A DNA stretch of 64,000 bases from Thermoflexales bacterium (GCA_019694215.1 JAIBCK010000001.1:1-64000), one strand, 5' to 3'; numbered from the stretch's first letter, positions 1 to 8,604 are shown. Notes: generated by a model from the letters alone, not told the origin. A program made the numbers and translations.

Positions 1-32
1 CGGCGGTTCGCCATCAGCCATCAACCGCCTCC

Positions 33-38
33 TATAAT
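33..38 (+). promoter_or_regulatory. -10 box of aminotransferase gene
   Basis: A perfect TATAAT lies 9 nt before the ATG at 48, so transcription would start at or just before the start codon. No Shine-Dalgarno sequence fits between them. The -35 region is not convincing. Confidence 0.55.
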
Positions 39-47
39 CCCGCAGCG

Positions 48-1145
48 ATGACCGACCACATCAGGCTCTTCAATCCCGGCCCCGTCGAGGTGCGCCGCAA
101 AGTCCTCGACGCCCAAACCGGTTGGATGATCAGCCACCGCGGCAAGGCCTTCGAGACACTCTTCGCCCGCATCCAGCTCGGCCTGCGCGCGGTCTTCGAG
201 ACCGAACACCGCGTCTTCGTCTCGACCTCCTCAGGCACAGGGCTGTGGGAAGCCGCGGCGCGCAACTGCGTCGGCGACGACCCGGCCCGCGGCGTGCTGG
301 CCCTGGTCTGCGGCGACTTCAGCGAACGCTGGGCGGATGTCTTCGCCCGCAATGGCAAATACGTCGAAGTGCTGAGCGTGCCACGCGGTCGCGCCAACCC
401 CGTCGACGCCCTCGCCGCCGCGCTGCGCACCCGCGCCACGCCCTTCGATGCGGTGGCCTGGGTGGACAACGAGACCAGCACCGGCGTGCACAACCCCACC
501 CCGGCGCTGGCCGAGGCCATCCGCGCGCTCGCGCCGGATACCCTCACGCTAGTGGACGCCGTGTCATCCGCCGGCGGTGACCGCGTTGCGACTGATGCGT
601 GGGGGCTGGACGTTGTGCTGACCTCGTCGCAGAAGTGCTTTGGCCTGCCGCCCGGGCTGGCCTTTGCCGCGGTCAGCGACCGGGCATTGGCCCGCGCCGC
701 GCAGATCCCCAACCGCGGCTACTACTTCGACTTCATCGAGTTGGAGGCCTTCCTGCGCAAGAACAGCACGCCGAGCACGCCGGCGCTCTCGCTGCTCAAT
801 GCGCTGGACCGCCAGCTGGCCGACATGCAGGCCGAGGGCCTGCCCGCCCGCTACGCCAGGCACGCCGAGATGGCCCGTATGACGCAGGATTGGGCCCTCG
901 AAAACGGCTTTGGCCTGTTCGCGGAGCCGGGCGCGCGCTCAAACACGGTCACCGTCGTCTCAAATGCGCGCGGAATCGACCTCGCCGCGATCAATGCCGG
1001 CCTTGCCCGCGTCGGGATGAGCGTGGCCGAAGGCTACGGCCCGCTCAAGGGCAGCACCTTCCGCATCGCCCACATGGGCGACACCCAACCCGCCGATTTG
1101 CACGCCCTGCTCACGGCGTTCTCCGCCCTTCTGCCCCATGGCTGA
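48..1145 (+). CDS. Class V PLP-dependent aminotransferase
   Basis: A 365-residue protein of the alanine-glyoxylate/serine-pyruvate aminotransferase group (fold type I, class V). The N-terminal NPGP motif is at 9-12, the cofactor-contacting Asp at about 170 (LVDAVSS), and the Schiff-base Lys at about 196 in the TSSQK context. Length is normal for the family. No signal peptide, so it should be cytosolic. Substrate cannot be fixed from sequence; serine, alanine or phosphoserine with glyoxylate, pyruvate or 2-oxoglutarate are the usual choices, and phosphoserine transaminase is a possible alternative. It overlaps the next gene by 8 nt, implying a two-gene unit. The start at 48 is favoured by the TATAAT box just upstream. 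Confidence 0.88.
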   Translation: MTDHIRLFNPGPVEVRRKVLDAQTGWMISHRGKAFETLFARIQLGLRAVFETEHRVFVSTSSGTGLWEAAARNCVGDDPARGVLALVCGDFSERWADVFARNGKYVEVLSVPRGRANPVDALAAALRTRATPFDAVAWVDNETSTGVHNPTPALAEAIRALAPDTLTLVDAVSSAGGDRVATDAWGLDVVLTSSQKCFGLPPGLAFAAVSDRALARAAQIPNRGYYFDFIELEAFLRKNSTPSTPALSLLNALDRQLADMQAEGLPARYARHAEMARMTQDWALENGFGLFAEPGARSNTVTVVSNARGIDLAAINAGLARVGMSVAEGYGPLKGSTFRIAHMGDTQPADLHALLTAFSALLPHG

Positions 1146-1548
1146 CACGATTCACACCGTTTCGTTCGATGTCCGCGATTACGAGTGCGATCTGCAGGGC
1201 ATCGTCAACAACGCGAACTACCAGCACTACTTCGAACATGCCCGGCATCTCTTTCTGCGCAGCCAGGGCGTCGAGTTCGCTGACCTCGCCGCGCGGGGGG
1301 CGAACCTCGTCGTCATCCGCGTCGAAATAGATTATCTCTTTCCGTTGCGCAGCATGGACACCTTCAACGTGGCATCCACTCTGGACCGCGTCTCGCGCGT
1401 GCGCATCGCCTGTCGCCAATCGATCACGCGGGCGGATGGCCGCGCGATTGCCAACGCCGTGGTCGTGATCGCCACCATGGATGCGTCCGGCCGACCCTGT
1501 CGCCTGCCCGCGGAGGTCGAAGCCATCCTCACGCGCCTGGCACCCTGA
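1138..1548 (+). CDS. Acyl-CoA thioesterase, hotdog fold (YbgC/4HBT-like)
   Basis: 136 residues with a single hotdog domain. The family signature runs from about residue 11 to 36: DVRDYECDLQG followed by VNNANYQHYFE, with the catalytic Asp at 18 and the long hotdog helix after it. Such enzymes hydrolyse small acyl-CoA or 4-hydroxybenzoyl-CoA thioesters in the cytosol. The ATG overlaps the 3-prime end of the aminotransferase, so translation is probably coupled. No substrate can be named. Confidence 0.85.
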   Translation: MADTIHTVSFDVRDYECDLQGIVNNANYQHYFEHARHLFLRSQGVEFADLAARGANLVVIRVEIDYLFPLRSMDTFNVASTLDRVSRVRIACRQSITRADGRAIANAVVVIATMDASGRPCRLPAEVEAILTRLAP

Positions 1549-1551
1549 CCC

Positions 1552-2463
1552 TCAGGGTGCGATCAGGTAGCCCAGGCGCACCCGAATCTGCGCGTAAAGA
1601 AAGTCATTGCCCTGCTTCTGGGCGAGGGTGCTGGCCGTCTCGAGGTCCTCGATCGTCGCGGCGCGATCACCCAGGGCCTCGTGCGCGTTTGCGCGAAGAA
1701 ATGGCGGGATGGGGCTGTTCGGCTGAAGCGCCGCGGCGCGGTTTAGGTCGGGCAAGGCGCGCGCCGGTTGCCCCGTCTGCACAAACGCGTCGCCACGATC
1801 GAGCAGGAAATCCACCTCGCCGGTGAGCGCCTGCGCGCGCGCAAAGGATGCCGCCGCCTCGTCAGGGCGCGACTCCGTGAGCAGCGCGCCACGCCAGATC
1901 AGCAGCGTGGTGCTGGTGGGCGTGATCGTCAAGCCGGTCTCGAGCTCGGCCAACGCCTCGGTCGGAGAGCCGCGCCCGAGCGCGCGTAGCGCCGCGTTCA
2001 TGGCGTCCCGGGTCGGGTCCTTGGGAAAGAGCTGGGCGCGAAATAGCCAACCGACAAAGCCCACCAGCGCCAGCGCGCCGATGAGGCTGATGACGATGTT
2101 GCGGCGCCTCAGGCGGCGCAACCGGTCAATGGCCTCGAGGCGCCAGGCGGGCTCATCGCCCTGCACGCTCAATTTCTCGCGCAGCGCGACATAGGCCACC
2201 GGCCCGCCGGCCATCCCCACAACGGAGCCGGCCCTGCGAATGATGCGCGCGCCAAGGTCGTCATAGCGCGCACGCTCCGAGCGCACGTCAACGCCATCGG
2301 CCTCGAGGCTGAGCAAGCCGGCGCGACTGGCGGCAAAATCGCCAAGCCAGGCTTCCACCGAACCCGCGTTGAGACCGCCGATGCCACGTTCCAGCCGTTC
2401 CAGCCGCGTGCGCAAGGCATCCGCTTCATTGAGATCGCCATGGGCCTGTTGGAGTTTCGCCAC
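1552..2463 (-). CDS. Membrane-anchored TPR protein
   Basis: 303 residues starting with GTG. Residues 1-45 look coiled-coil. A single transmembrane helix lies at about 125-143 after a basic RLRRLRRRN stretch. The C-terminal half (about 150-300) consists of tetratricopeptide-like helical repeats with the usual A/G/L spacing (DEAAASFARA, GQPARALPDLNRA, GDRAATIEDLETA). The basic residues before the helix suggest a cytoplasmic N terminus and external TPRs. It probably scaffolds other proteins; partner unknown. A TAGAAT box on the minus strand lies 6 nt before the GTG, which supports this start. Confidence 0.75.
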   Translation of the reverse strand: MAKLQQAHGDLNEADALRTRLERLERGIGGLNAGSVEAWLGDFAASRAGLLSLEADGVDVRSERARYDDLGARIIRRAGSVVGMAGGPVAYVALREKLSVQGDEPAWRLEAIDRLRRLRRRNIVISLIGALALVGFVGWLFRAQLFPKDPTRDAMNAALRALGRGSPTEALAELETGLTITPTSTTLLIWRGALLTESRPDEAAASFARAQALTGEVDFLLDRGDAFVQTGQPARALPDLNRAAALQPNSPIPPFLRANAHEALGDRAATIEDLETASTLAQKQGNDFLYAQIRVRLGYLIAP

Positions 2464-2469
2464 GCGACG

Positions 2470-2514
2470 ATTCTACGCCGGGCATGCGGGCCGGCGCGTT
2501 TCGAAGGTTATAGT
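2470..2514. promoter_or_regulatory. Divergent leaderless promoters, TPR gene and M20 peptidase
   Basis: On the minus strand TAGAAT (2475-2470) is 6 nt from the GTG at 2463. On the plus strand TATAGT (2509-2514) is 6 nt from the ATG at 2521. Each places a predicted +1 at the start codon itself. Confidence 0.55.
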
Positions 2515-2520
2515 CCACGC

Positions 2521-3846
2521 ATGGACTTCCGCCAACACACCGAAGAGACCACCCGCCTGCTGCAGGACCTCCTGCGCTTCGACACGACCAATCCGCCGGG
2601 CAACGAGACGCCGTGCATCGACTTCATCGCGCGAACGCTCGCCCGCGATGGTTTCGAGAGCACGGTCATCGAGAGCGCTCCCGGGCGCGGCAACCTCGTC
2701 ACGCGGTTGAAAGGCGATGGCAGCCTGCCGCCGATCCTGATTTTCGGGCATGTCGATGTCGTGCCAGCCGAGGCGAATCGATGGCAGCGCCCACCGTTCA
2801 GTGGCGACCTGCACGACGGCGTGCTTTGGGGGCGCGGTGCCGTCGACATGAAGAACATGGTGGCGATGGAAATGATGACAATGGCGCTGCTCAAGCGCGC
2901 CGGCGGAACCCTGCGCCGCGACGTGATCTTCATGGCCAATGCCGATGAGGAAGTGGGCGGCGTGTTCGGGGCCAAGTTCATGGTCGAGCAGCACCCCGAT
3001 CTCATCCGGGCGGAGTACGGCATCACGGAGGGCGGCGCGGCCGGGCTCGAGCTGGATGGCAAGAGCTTCTTTGTGTGCAGCACGGGCGAGAAGGGCATGG
3101 CGCGCTTCACAGTGCGCGGCCACGGCAAACCAGGTCACGCTTCGCAGCCGCACATGGACAACCCGATCCTGCCGCTCGCCATCGCGCTGCAGAAGCTGAT
3201 TCAGAAGCCCCTGCCCCTGCACGTCACACGCACGGTGCGCGCCCAGATTGACGCCCTGAGCGCGGAAGTGGGCGGCGAGCTCGGTCGTATGCTTCAGGCG
3301 TTGCTCGATCCGGCCACCCACGATGACGCAATGGCCGAGCTTCCGCTCAGCGATGCCTTCAAGCGCCGGCTGAACGCGACGCTGCGCAACACCGCGACCC
3401 CGACCATCCTCCAGGCCGGGACCAAGATCAACGTCATCCCGGGCGAAGCGGCCGCGCAGGTCGATTGCCGCGTGCTACCGGGCACCACGCCCGAGTCCAT
3501 CGCGGCCGAGGTGCGCGCCGTGGTCGGTGATGCGGTGGAGATCGAGTTTGGCCGTTTTACGGCGGGGCAGGAGTTTGACCCGGCGTCTCCGCTGCTCGAC
3601 GTCATTCGCCAGAGCGTCCGCGAGCACGTCCCCGGCGGCATCGTCATCCCGGGCCTGATCGCCGGGGGCACGGATGCCCGTCACACCAGCAAGATCGGGA
3701 TCAAGACCTATGGCTTTGTGCCGACCCGCTACGAGGGGCCGACCATGGTCGGACTGGCGCACAACCACGACGAACGGATCAGCGTCAACAACCTGATGTT
3801 CGGCACCCAGGTGCTGCACGACGTGGTCGCAAAATTCGCCCGTTAG
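2521..3846 (+). CDS. M20-family metallopeptidase (dipeptidase/deacylase)
   Basis: 441 residues from the ATG at 2521. M20 metal and catalytic residues are visible: GHVDV with His77 and Asp79, AVDM with Asp109, the catalytic and metal-binding pair Glu143-Glu144 in ADEEVGG, and a C-terminal histidine in LAHNHDE. The dimerisation domain sits in the middle (about 190-330). The family hydrolyses N-acyl amino acids, dipeptides or related amides with a two-zinc centre; the exact substrate is open. No signal peptide. An upstream in-frame extension exists but it would run through the promoter, so I use 2521. Confidence 0.9.
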   Translation: MDFRQHTEETTRLLQDLLRFDTTNPPGNETPCIDFIARTLARDGFESTVIESAPGRGNLVTRLKGDGSLPPILIFGHVDVVPAEANRWQRPPFSGDLHDGVLWGRGAVDMKNMVAMEMMTMALLKRAGGTLRRDVIFMANADEEVGGVFGAKFMVEQHPDLIRAEYGITEGGAAGLELDGKSFFVCSTGEKGMARFTVRGHGKPGHASQPHMDNPILPLAIALQKLIQKPLPLHVTRTVRAQIDALSAEVGGELGRMLQALLDPATHDDAMAELPLSDAFKRRLNATLRNTATPTILQAGTKINVIPGEAAAQVDCRVLPGTTPESIAAEVRAVVGDAVEIEFGRFTAGQEFDPASPLLDVIRQSVREHVPGGIVIPGLIAGGTDARHTSKIGIKTYGFVPTRYEGPTMVGLAHNHDERISVNNLMFGTQVLHDVVAKFAR

Positions 3847-3863
3847 ACGGGCCGAAAACGAGA

Positions 3864-3894
3864 CGGAGGATGCCAGACGAACTGACATCCTCCG
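3864..3894. terminator. Hairpin between convergent genes
   Basis: A 9-bp perfect inverted repeat (CGGAGGATG / CATCCTCCG) with a 13-nt loop lies between the stops of the M20 gene and the convergent gene at 3913. There is no T-tract on either side, so it may be an RNA-stability or weak termination structure rather than a classic intrinsic terminator. Confidence 0.4.
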
Positions 3895-3912
3895 AAGACG
3901 TCGCGACAGGGC

Positions 3913-4308
3913 CTACTGCTGTTCCTCGGCCGGCGCCTCGGCGGCGGCCTCCGAGGCCGGGGGTGGCGTGGCCGGCGGCGTTGTGCGCTTGGCCAGGTCC
4001 TCATTCAACTTGCGCAGGGTGTCGACGATGCCCGTTCGCATTTCGCCCACGATTTGCGGGCCGCGGGCGGTCTCCCATGCTTCCTTCGCCTTGGCCTTGG
4101 CCTTGTTCAGTGTCGCATCGGCCTGCGCCGACTCGACGGCCTCATTGACCCGCTTGACGAGCTGCTCCAGGCCCGAGTTGAGCTCCTTCTCGATGCTGCG
4201 GCGCTCGTCGGACGCCCAGGCATTCTTGAGCACCTTGCCCAGGTTCTCGCCCAGACGGTTGAGCTCATCGGCCAGGCTGTTTGTCGTTTGCGGCTTCTGT
4301 TCGGTCAT
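3913..4308 (-). CDS. Conserved helical protein of unknown function
   Basis: 131 residues, nearly all charged amphipathic helix (residues 1-105), followed by a Pro/Ala/Glu-rich low-complexity tail. No membrane segment or catalytic motif. I cannot assign a function. A strong Shine-Dalgarno (GGAGGAAC) 6 nt before the ATG supports the start even though the gene overlaps the end of the upstream hydrolase gene by 44 nt, so the two are probably co-transcribed and translationally coupled. Confidence 0.7.
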   Translation of the reverse strand: MTEQKPQTTNSLADELNRLGENLGKVLKNAWASDERRSIEKELNSGLEQLVKRVNEAVESAQADATLNKAKAKAKEAWETARGPQIVGEMRTGIVDTLRKLNEDLAKRTTPPATPPPASEAAAEAPAEEQQ

Positions 4309-5566
4309 GTTCGAGTTCCTCCGTAATCGTCACAGGGTGATCGACTTCTGTTATACGGACGCTGGAGCGAACCGGTTGCGCGAGGGCGGCTGCCAGCCAG
4401 CCCGCGATGCGCTCGTTGACCTCGGGGCGTGTGATGACCGACAAGTGCGTGGCCTGGCGAACCGCGAAGAGCTCACCGCCGCCCGCGCCTGCGAGCTGGC
4501 GCGCATGGGCGAAGGGCACAGCGCGGTCGGCCGTGCCATGCACGACGAGCACGTGTCGGCCGGCAAGCTCGCGGACCCGGGCAAGGCTATCGTACTCGGC
4601 GATCATGTCGTAGAGTGAGGCCGGGCCGGGCACATAGCCGCGCATGTCGCGCCACTCGCGCCAGAAGGCCCCGACCGTGGCCAGGCGCAGTCCGATCAGG
4701 TTGAGCGGCAGTCCTAGACGCGCACCCTCCTGCACGATGGTGCGCCGCCGGACCGTGGGCAGCCGAATCGGCGTGGAGATGAGCACGACGGCGGAGAGGT
4801 CGGGCGTTTGGCCGGCCAGCCAGGCCACCTGACACCCGCCGAAGCTGATTCCGATCGCGCCGGTGGGGAGCTCGGGGTGCGCCTCGCGCAACCAGGCCAG
4901 TGCCGCACGCGCAGCCGCCTGCGTGTTCGCCACGGTCGTCGGCACCGTTTGGAACGCGCCGTGGCCGGGCGGATCGATGCTGAGCGTGGCCAGCCCGTGC
5001 CGGGCCAGCGCGCGCACGAGCGGGGCCTTGAAACTGCGCCGCGTGTCGCCGGCCCCGCACACAAGCAGCACCACGCCGACGGTCTTGACGGGCGCCATCG
5101 GTGCGACCCAGGTCGCCGGCAATCGCAGGCCGTTCGCGCCAGCAGGATTGACCGCCTCGCGCTGTATGACGAAGGAGGCGACCGGGATTGGCGCAGCCGC
5201 CTCATCTCGCCGGTCGGGCAGCGCCACCGGGATGGCGACCTCGGCCCGCGTGACGGCTTCGATCCGCCAACTCAACGCGCCACGTTCACGACCAACCGCA
5301 AGCGTGGCCAGGCCGAGCTGCACGGGGAACCCAACCCCCAGGCCAAGCAGGGCCGTCAGGCTGAGGGGGAGCGCGTCACCCGGAGCGGTCGCAACAAGGC
5401 ACAGGGCGGCGGCTAGCGCGAAGGACGCAAGGAGAGCCAGCACGGCAGCCGGCCGCAACTGCGCCGTGGCGATGAGCAGACCGGGCAGCCGGGCGACAAT
5501 GGCCACCGCCTGGAGGAGGGTGAGCGCGGTCAGCAGCCCCGTGAGTGGGGCGAGAACAAACGACAT
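4265..5566 (-). CDS. Membrane-anchored alpha/beta hydrolase
   Basis: 433 residues. The first 95 or so contain about three hydrophobic helices. A soluble alpha/beta-hydrolase domain follows from about 150. The predicted triad is Ser241 (GISFGG), Asp347 (GTADRAVP) and His374 (ATHLSV), and the PGHG segment near 200 fits the family. It resembles membrane-tethered esterases; substrate unknown. The reading frame stays open further upstream, but that part would translate the tRNA at 5597-5668, so the ATG at 5566 is chosen. No Shine-Dalgarno is evident. It sits 30 nt downstream of the tRNA and may be co-transcribed with it. Confidence 0.82.
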   Translation of the reverse strand: MSFVLAPLTGLLTALTLLQAVAIVARLPGLLIATAQLRPAAVLALLASFALAAALCLVATAPGDALPLSLTALLGLGVGFPVQLGLATLAVGRERGALSWRIEAVTRAEVAIPVALPDRRDEAAAPIPVASFVIQREAVNPAGANGLRLPATWVAPMAPVKTVGVVLLVCGAGDTRRSFKAPLVRALARHGLATLSIDPPGHGAFQTVPTTVANTQAAARAALAWLREAHPELPTGAIGISFGGCQVAWLAGQTPDLSAVVLISTPIRLPTVRRRTIVQEGARLGLPLNLIGLRLATVGAFWREWRDMRGYVPGPASLYDMIAEYDSLARVRELAGRHVLVVHGTADRAVPFAHARQLAGAGGGELFAVRQATHLSVITRPEVNERIAGWLAAALAQPVRSSVRITEVDHPVTITEELEHDRTEAANDKQPGR

Positions 5567-5596
5567 GACGAGTGGCTCGCGGGTGCCAAGAGGAGA

Positions 5597-5668
5597 TGGG
5601 CCCGGCAGGATTCGAACCTGCAACCCACGCCTTATGAGGGCGCTGCTCTGCCATTGAGCTACAAGCCC
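5597..5668 (-). tRNA. tRNA with CAU anticodon (Met or Ile2)
   Basis: A 72-nt cloverleaf read on the minus strand. The 7-bp acceptor stem is GGGCTTG/CGGGCCC with two G-U pairs, the D-arm is GCTC/GAGC, the anticodon loop is CTCATAA (anticodon CAT), and the T-loop is TTCGAAT with a GCAGG/CCTGC stem. The discriminator is A and no CCA is encoded. A CAU anticodon fits elongator tRNA-Met or, after lysidine modification, tRNA-Ile2. The acceptor stem lacks the unpaired first base expected of initiator tRNA. Identity between Met and Ile2 is not resolved by eye. Confidence 0.93.
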
Positions 5669-5680
5669 GCGTTGGCCACG

Positions 5681-5705
5681 ATTGTACACGGCAGGCTCGT
5701 ATACT
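5681..5705. promoter_or_regulatory. Divergent promoters, tRNA and SGNH lipoprotein gene
   Basis: TACAAT on the minus strand (5686-5681) is placed to start transcription a few nt before the tRNA 5-prime end. TATACT on the plus strand (5700-5705) lies 9 nt before the ATG at 5715. The -35 elements are weak. Confidence 0.5.
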
Positions 5706-5714
5706 CGCCCCCCG

Positions 5715-6608
5715 ATGATGAAGAGGTTCTACACGCTGCTCGCACTGGTGCTCGTCGCCTGTGGTGCCGGCACCCCCACGCCGCCCGCGGCCACGCCGAC
5801 CCGGCCACAGGTCGCCCTGTCCGAGCTGCCCGTCCTGCCCGTCGTCTCGCCTGCCCTGCGTGGGCTGTATCTGGAGGGAGTGCAGGCGGGGAACAATCCA
5901 CGCGCCTTCTCCAAGCTGGGCGATTGCATGACGGACAATCCCGAGTTCCTTGTGCCGCTGTCCGAGGGCCGCTATGAGCTCGGCGCATACGGCGGTCTGA
6001 AGGCGGTGATTGAGCGTTATGCAGATCGGCCAAGCCGGCAGGGAAAGCCCTGGGCGCTGGACGCGTTCGCCTCCCCCAGCCTTTCCGCCGCAGGCGGCTT
6101 CAACGCGGCCGGACCGCTGGACTCGACCTGGGCGGATCCCCAGTGGTGCCTGGCAGGCGAAACGCCGCTTGCTTGCGAGTATCGCGTGGTGCGGCCGAGC
6201 ATCGCCCTGATCATGTTTGGCACGAACGATGTCGCAGCGACGGAGCCGGCCGCCTATCAGGCCTATCTACGGGAGATCGTCGACCAGACCCTGGCGCGCA
6301 AGATCATCCCCGTGCTGCATACGTTTCCAAATCGACCGGAGAACCCGGCCCGCACTGCCGAGCTGAACCAGATCGTGGTCGCCCTGGCTTCGGAGAAAGG
6401 CCTGCCGTTGGTGAATCTCAACCGCGCCTTGAGCGCACTGCCCAACGCAGGCGTTGGCATCACCGATACGACGCACCTCTCCGTGCCGCCGGATGGTCGG
6501 GTGGATGTCTTCAGCGAGGCCAACCTGAAGTACGGCTTCACGCAGCGCAACCTGATCACCTTGCAGGCGCTGGAGGCCGTGCTGCGTGGCGTGGGAGAAT
6601 TGCCGTAG
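5715..6608 (+). CDS. SGNH/GDSL-like hydrolase lipoprotein
   Basis: 297 residues. The N terminus is a lipoprotein signal peptide with lipobox LVAC, lipidated Cys16, then a Thr/Pro-rich linker. SGNH blocks are recognisable: block I as LGDC (69-71 GDC), block III as FGTNDV (about 168-173) and block V as DTTH (Asp251, His254). The nucleophile position in block I carries Cys instead of Ser, so it may be an unusual hydrolase or a non-catalytic binding protein. It should act outside the membrane on a cell-surface glycan or ester. Its stop codon shares one base with the GTG start of the next gene. Confidence 0.72.
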   Translation: MMKRFYTLLALVLVACGAGTPTPPAATPTRPQVALSELPVLPVVSPALRGLYLEGVQAGNNPRAFSKLGDCMTDNPEFLVPLSEGRYELGAYGGLKAVIERYADRPSRQGKPWALDAFASPSLSAAGGFNAAGPLDSTWADPQWCLAGETPLACEYRVVRPSIALIMFGTNDVAATEPAAYQAYLREIVDQTLARKIIPVLHTFPNRPENPARTAELNQIVVALASEKGLPLVNLNRALSALPNAGVGITDTTHLSVPPDGRVDVFSEANLKYGFTQRNLITLQALEAVLRGVGELP

Positions 6609-7774
6609 TGCTCGCCCTGCCCCTGCCGACGCCGCTGCGCGTTCGCGCGACGCCGCGTTTTGCCGGGCGCGGCGTGACGGTCGCCTTCCTCGACTCCGGC
6701 TTCTACCCCCACGCGGACCTGACGCGACCCCGCAACCGCATCCTCGCCCACATCGATGCCACGCGCCCGGTGCCGGTCGAGCGCAAGCGTTTTGCGACGC
6801 CGCGCGTGTCGAGTTGGCACGGGCTGATGACAAGCTGCGTTGCGGCGGGCAACGGATATACCTCCACGCGCACACCTGGCCGGCTGGCCCCGGTCGGGTT
6901 TGACTTCGTCTACCGTGGCCCGGCCGATCAGGCCAACCTCGTGTTGGTCAAGACGGGCAACGTGCGTGGGCGACGAATCGGCGAAGCCGCGATCGGGCGA
7001 GCGCTGCGCTGGGTGATCGACAACCAGCAGGCGTATGGCATCCGCATCGTCAACATCTCGCTGGGCGGCGATCACGTCAGCGATGGGCGGGCAAGCGAGC
7101 TGGACGAGCTGGTGGACCTCGCGTCGCGCCGGGGGCTGCTCGTCGTGGCGGCCATTGGCAACGACGGCGCCCATCAAGTGCGCCCGCCGGCCAGCGCCAC
7201 CGGTGCCATTGCGGTCGGCGGACTGCTCGATCACAACTCGACGGACCCCGAGCGCTGGCAGCTGTGGCACTCGAACTATGGCCCGGGCGAGGCGGGGCTG
7301 CGCAAGCCTGACCTGATAGCGCCGGCCGAGTATCTGGCAGCGCCGATGCTGCCGCGTACGCACACGCACAACGAGGCGCTCTTTCTGTGGCGCCTGGTGC
7401 GGGCGTCGGACCCTGAGCTCGAAGCGCTGATGCAAACCGATTTTGCGATGGCGCGCATCAGCCGGGCCACGGCGCGCCTGCCGTTGGACGAGCTGCGTTG
7501 GGTGATCTGGTCGCGCATGCGCGATGAAAAGTTCGTCCACCCGCACTATCAGCATGTGGATGGCACCTCGATGGCGGCCCCCATCGTCAGCGCGGTGCTG
7601 GCTCAGATGCTGGAGGCCAATCCCGCCCTGCAGCCCCGCGATGCGCGGGAGATCCTGCTCGGCACCGCGGAGCGCCTGCCCCGCGTCGCCGCCGAGAGAC
7701 AGGGCGCGGGCGTTGTGCGGGCGGACAAGGCGGTGGCGGCTGCGCGCAGCCGGCGTCGCGAGGACATCTGGTGA
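6608..7774 (+). CDS. Subtilisin-like serine peptidase (S8), probably cytoplasmic
   Basis: 388 residues from a GTG that overlaps the preceding stop by one base. The triad is intact: Asp29 (FLDSGFYPHADL), His71 (SWHGLMTS), Ser321 (VDGTSMAAP), with oxyanion Asn185 (AIGNDG). It has no signal peptide and no propeptide, so it should be intracellular. About 80 residues (240-315, charged, helical) are inserted between the Asn and Ser blocks. It is followed 4 nt later by an esterase gene and then a series of ATP-dependent ligases, so it may process a peptide made or modified by that cluster. This role is inference. Confidence 0.87.
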   Translation: MLALPLPTPLRVRATPRFAGRGVTVAFLDSGFYPHADLTRPRNRILAHIDATRPVPVERKRFATPRVSSWHGLMTSCVAAGNGYTSTRTPGRLAPVGFDFVYRGPADQANLVLVKTGNVRGRRIGEAAIGRALRWVIDNQQAYGIRIVNISLGGDHVSDGRASELDELVDLASRRGLLVVAAIGNDGAHQVRPPASATGAIAVGGLLDHNSTDPERWQLWHSNYGPGEAGLRKPDLIAPAEYLAAPMLPRTHTHNEALFLWRLVRASDPELEALMQTDFAMARISRATARLPLDELRWVIWSRMRDEKFVHPHYQHVDGTSMAAPIVSAVLAQMLEANPALQPRDAREILLGTAERLPRVAAERQGAGVVRADKAVAAARSRRREDIW

Positions 7775-7778
7775 AAAC

Positions 7779-8498
7779 ATGAATCGACAGTATTTCAAGT
7801 GGCACAGCCCGGCGCTCAGCCGCGACATGGAGCTGCTGGTCTTTGGCCACGCCGGCGCGCGGCTGCTGATCTTCCCGACCTCGAAGGGCAAGTTCTACGA
7901 GTGGGAGGACCGCCACATGATGGACGTGGTCGGCGATCACATCGCGGCCGGCGCCCTGCAGGTCTACTGTGTCGACAGCGTCGATGCCGAGAGCTGGTAC
8001 AACTACGGTGCGCATCCCGGCCAGCGTGGTTATCGCCAGTCACAGTACTTCTGGCACATCGTCAATGAGGTGCTGCCCCTCAGCAATTCGCTCAACAGCA
8101 ACCCGTTTCTGATGTCGGTCGGGGCGAGCTTCGGTGCCTATCACGCGCTGGCGATCGCGCTGAAATTCCCACACCTGTTTGGCCGCGCCATGGGCTTCAG
8201 CGGCATCTACGACATCAAGCGCTTCACGTCCGGCTATTCGGACGACAACGTGTATTTCAACAACCCCGCCGACTTCATCCAGAACGAGAATGATCCGGCG
8301 CGCCTGGCCGCGCTCAGGCGGATGGACATCATCATCGCCACGGGCCGCGACGACCGCATGCGCTCGGACTCCGAGGCGCTGTCGGCGTCGCTGTGGTCCA
8401 AGGGAATCGGCAACGCGCTACGGCTGTGGGATGGCTGGTCGCACGACTGGCCATACTGGGAGCGCATGCTGCGGCTGTACATCGGCGGCCACGACTAG
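7779..8498 (+). CDS. Alpha/beta-hydrolase esterase of the ligase cluster
   Basis: 239 residues, of the putative-esterase (esterase D-like) type. Predicted triad: Ser117 in VGASFGAYHA, an Asp at 191-192 (RDDRM) and His222 in GWSHDWPYW. No signal peptide or membrane helix, so it is cytosolic. The ATG at 7779 lies 4 nt after the peptidase stop, so the two are in one unit. Small esterases of this type are known next to ATP-grasp/GCS2 ligase genes, where they could act as thioesterase, amidase or acyl-transferase on the product. The substrate is unknown. Confidence 0.85.
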   Translation: MNRQYFKWHSPALSRDMELLVFGHAGARLLIFPTSKGKFYEWEDRHMMDVVGDHIAAGALQVYCVDSVDAESWYNYGAHPGQRGYRQSQYFWHIVNEVLPLSNSLNSNPFLMSVGASFGAYHALAIALKFPHLFGRAMGFSGIYDIKRFTSGYSDDNVYFNNPADFIQNENDPARLAALRRMDIIIATGRDDRMRSDSEALSASLWSKGIGNALRLWDGWSHDWPYWERMLRLYIGGHD

Positions 8499-8604
8499 CG
8501 CCCTCGGCAATTTGGCGATCTCGCGGTAAAGTGCGGGGCATCACATCGACGCCAATGGGGACGCGCCAGGACGCCGGGCCGCAGGGGACATGTCGGTATC
8601 AACT

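Noticed and set aside
5567-5689. N-terminal extension of the alpha/beta hydrolase
   Set aside because: The added residues are the translation of the tRNA at 5597-5668.
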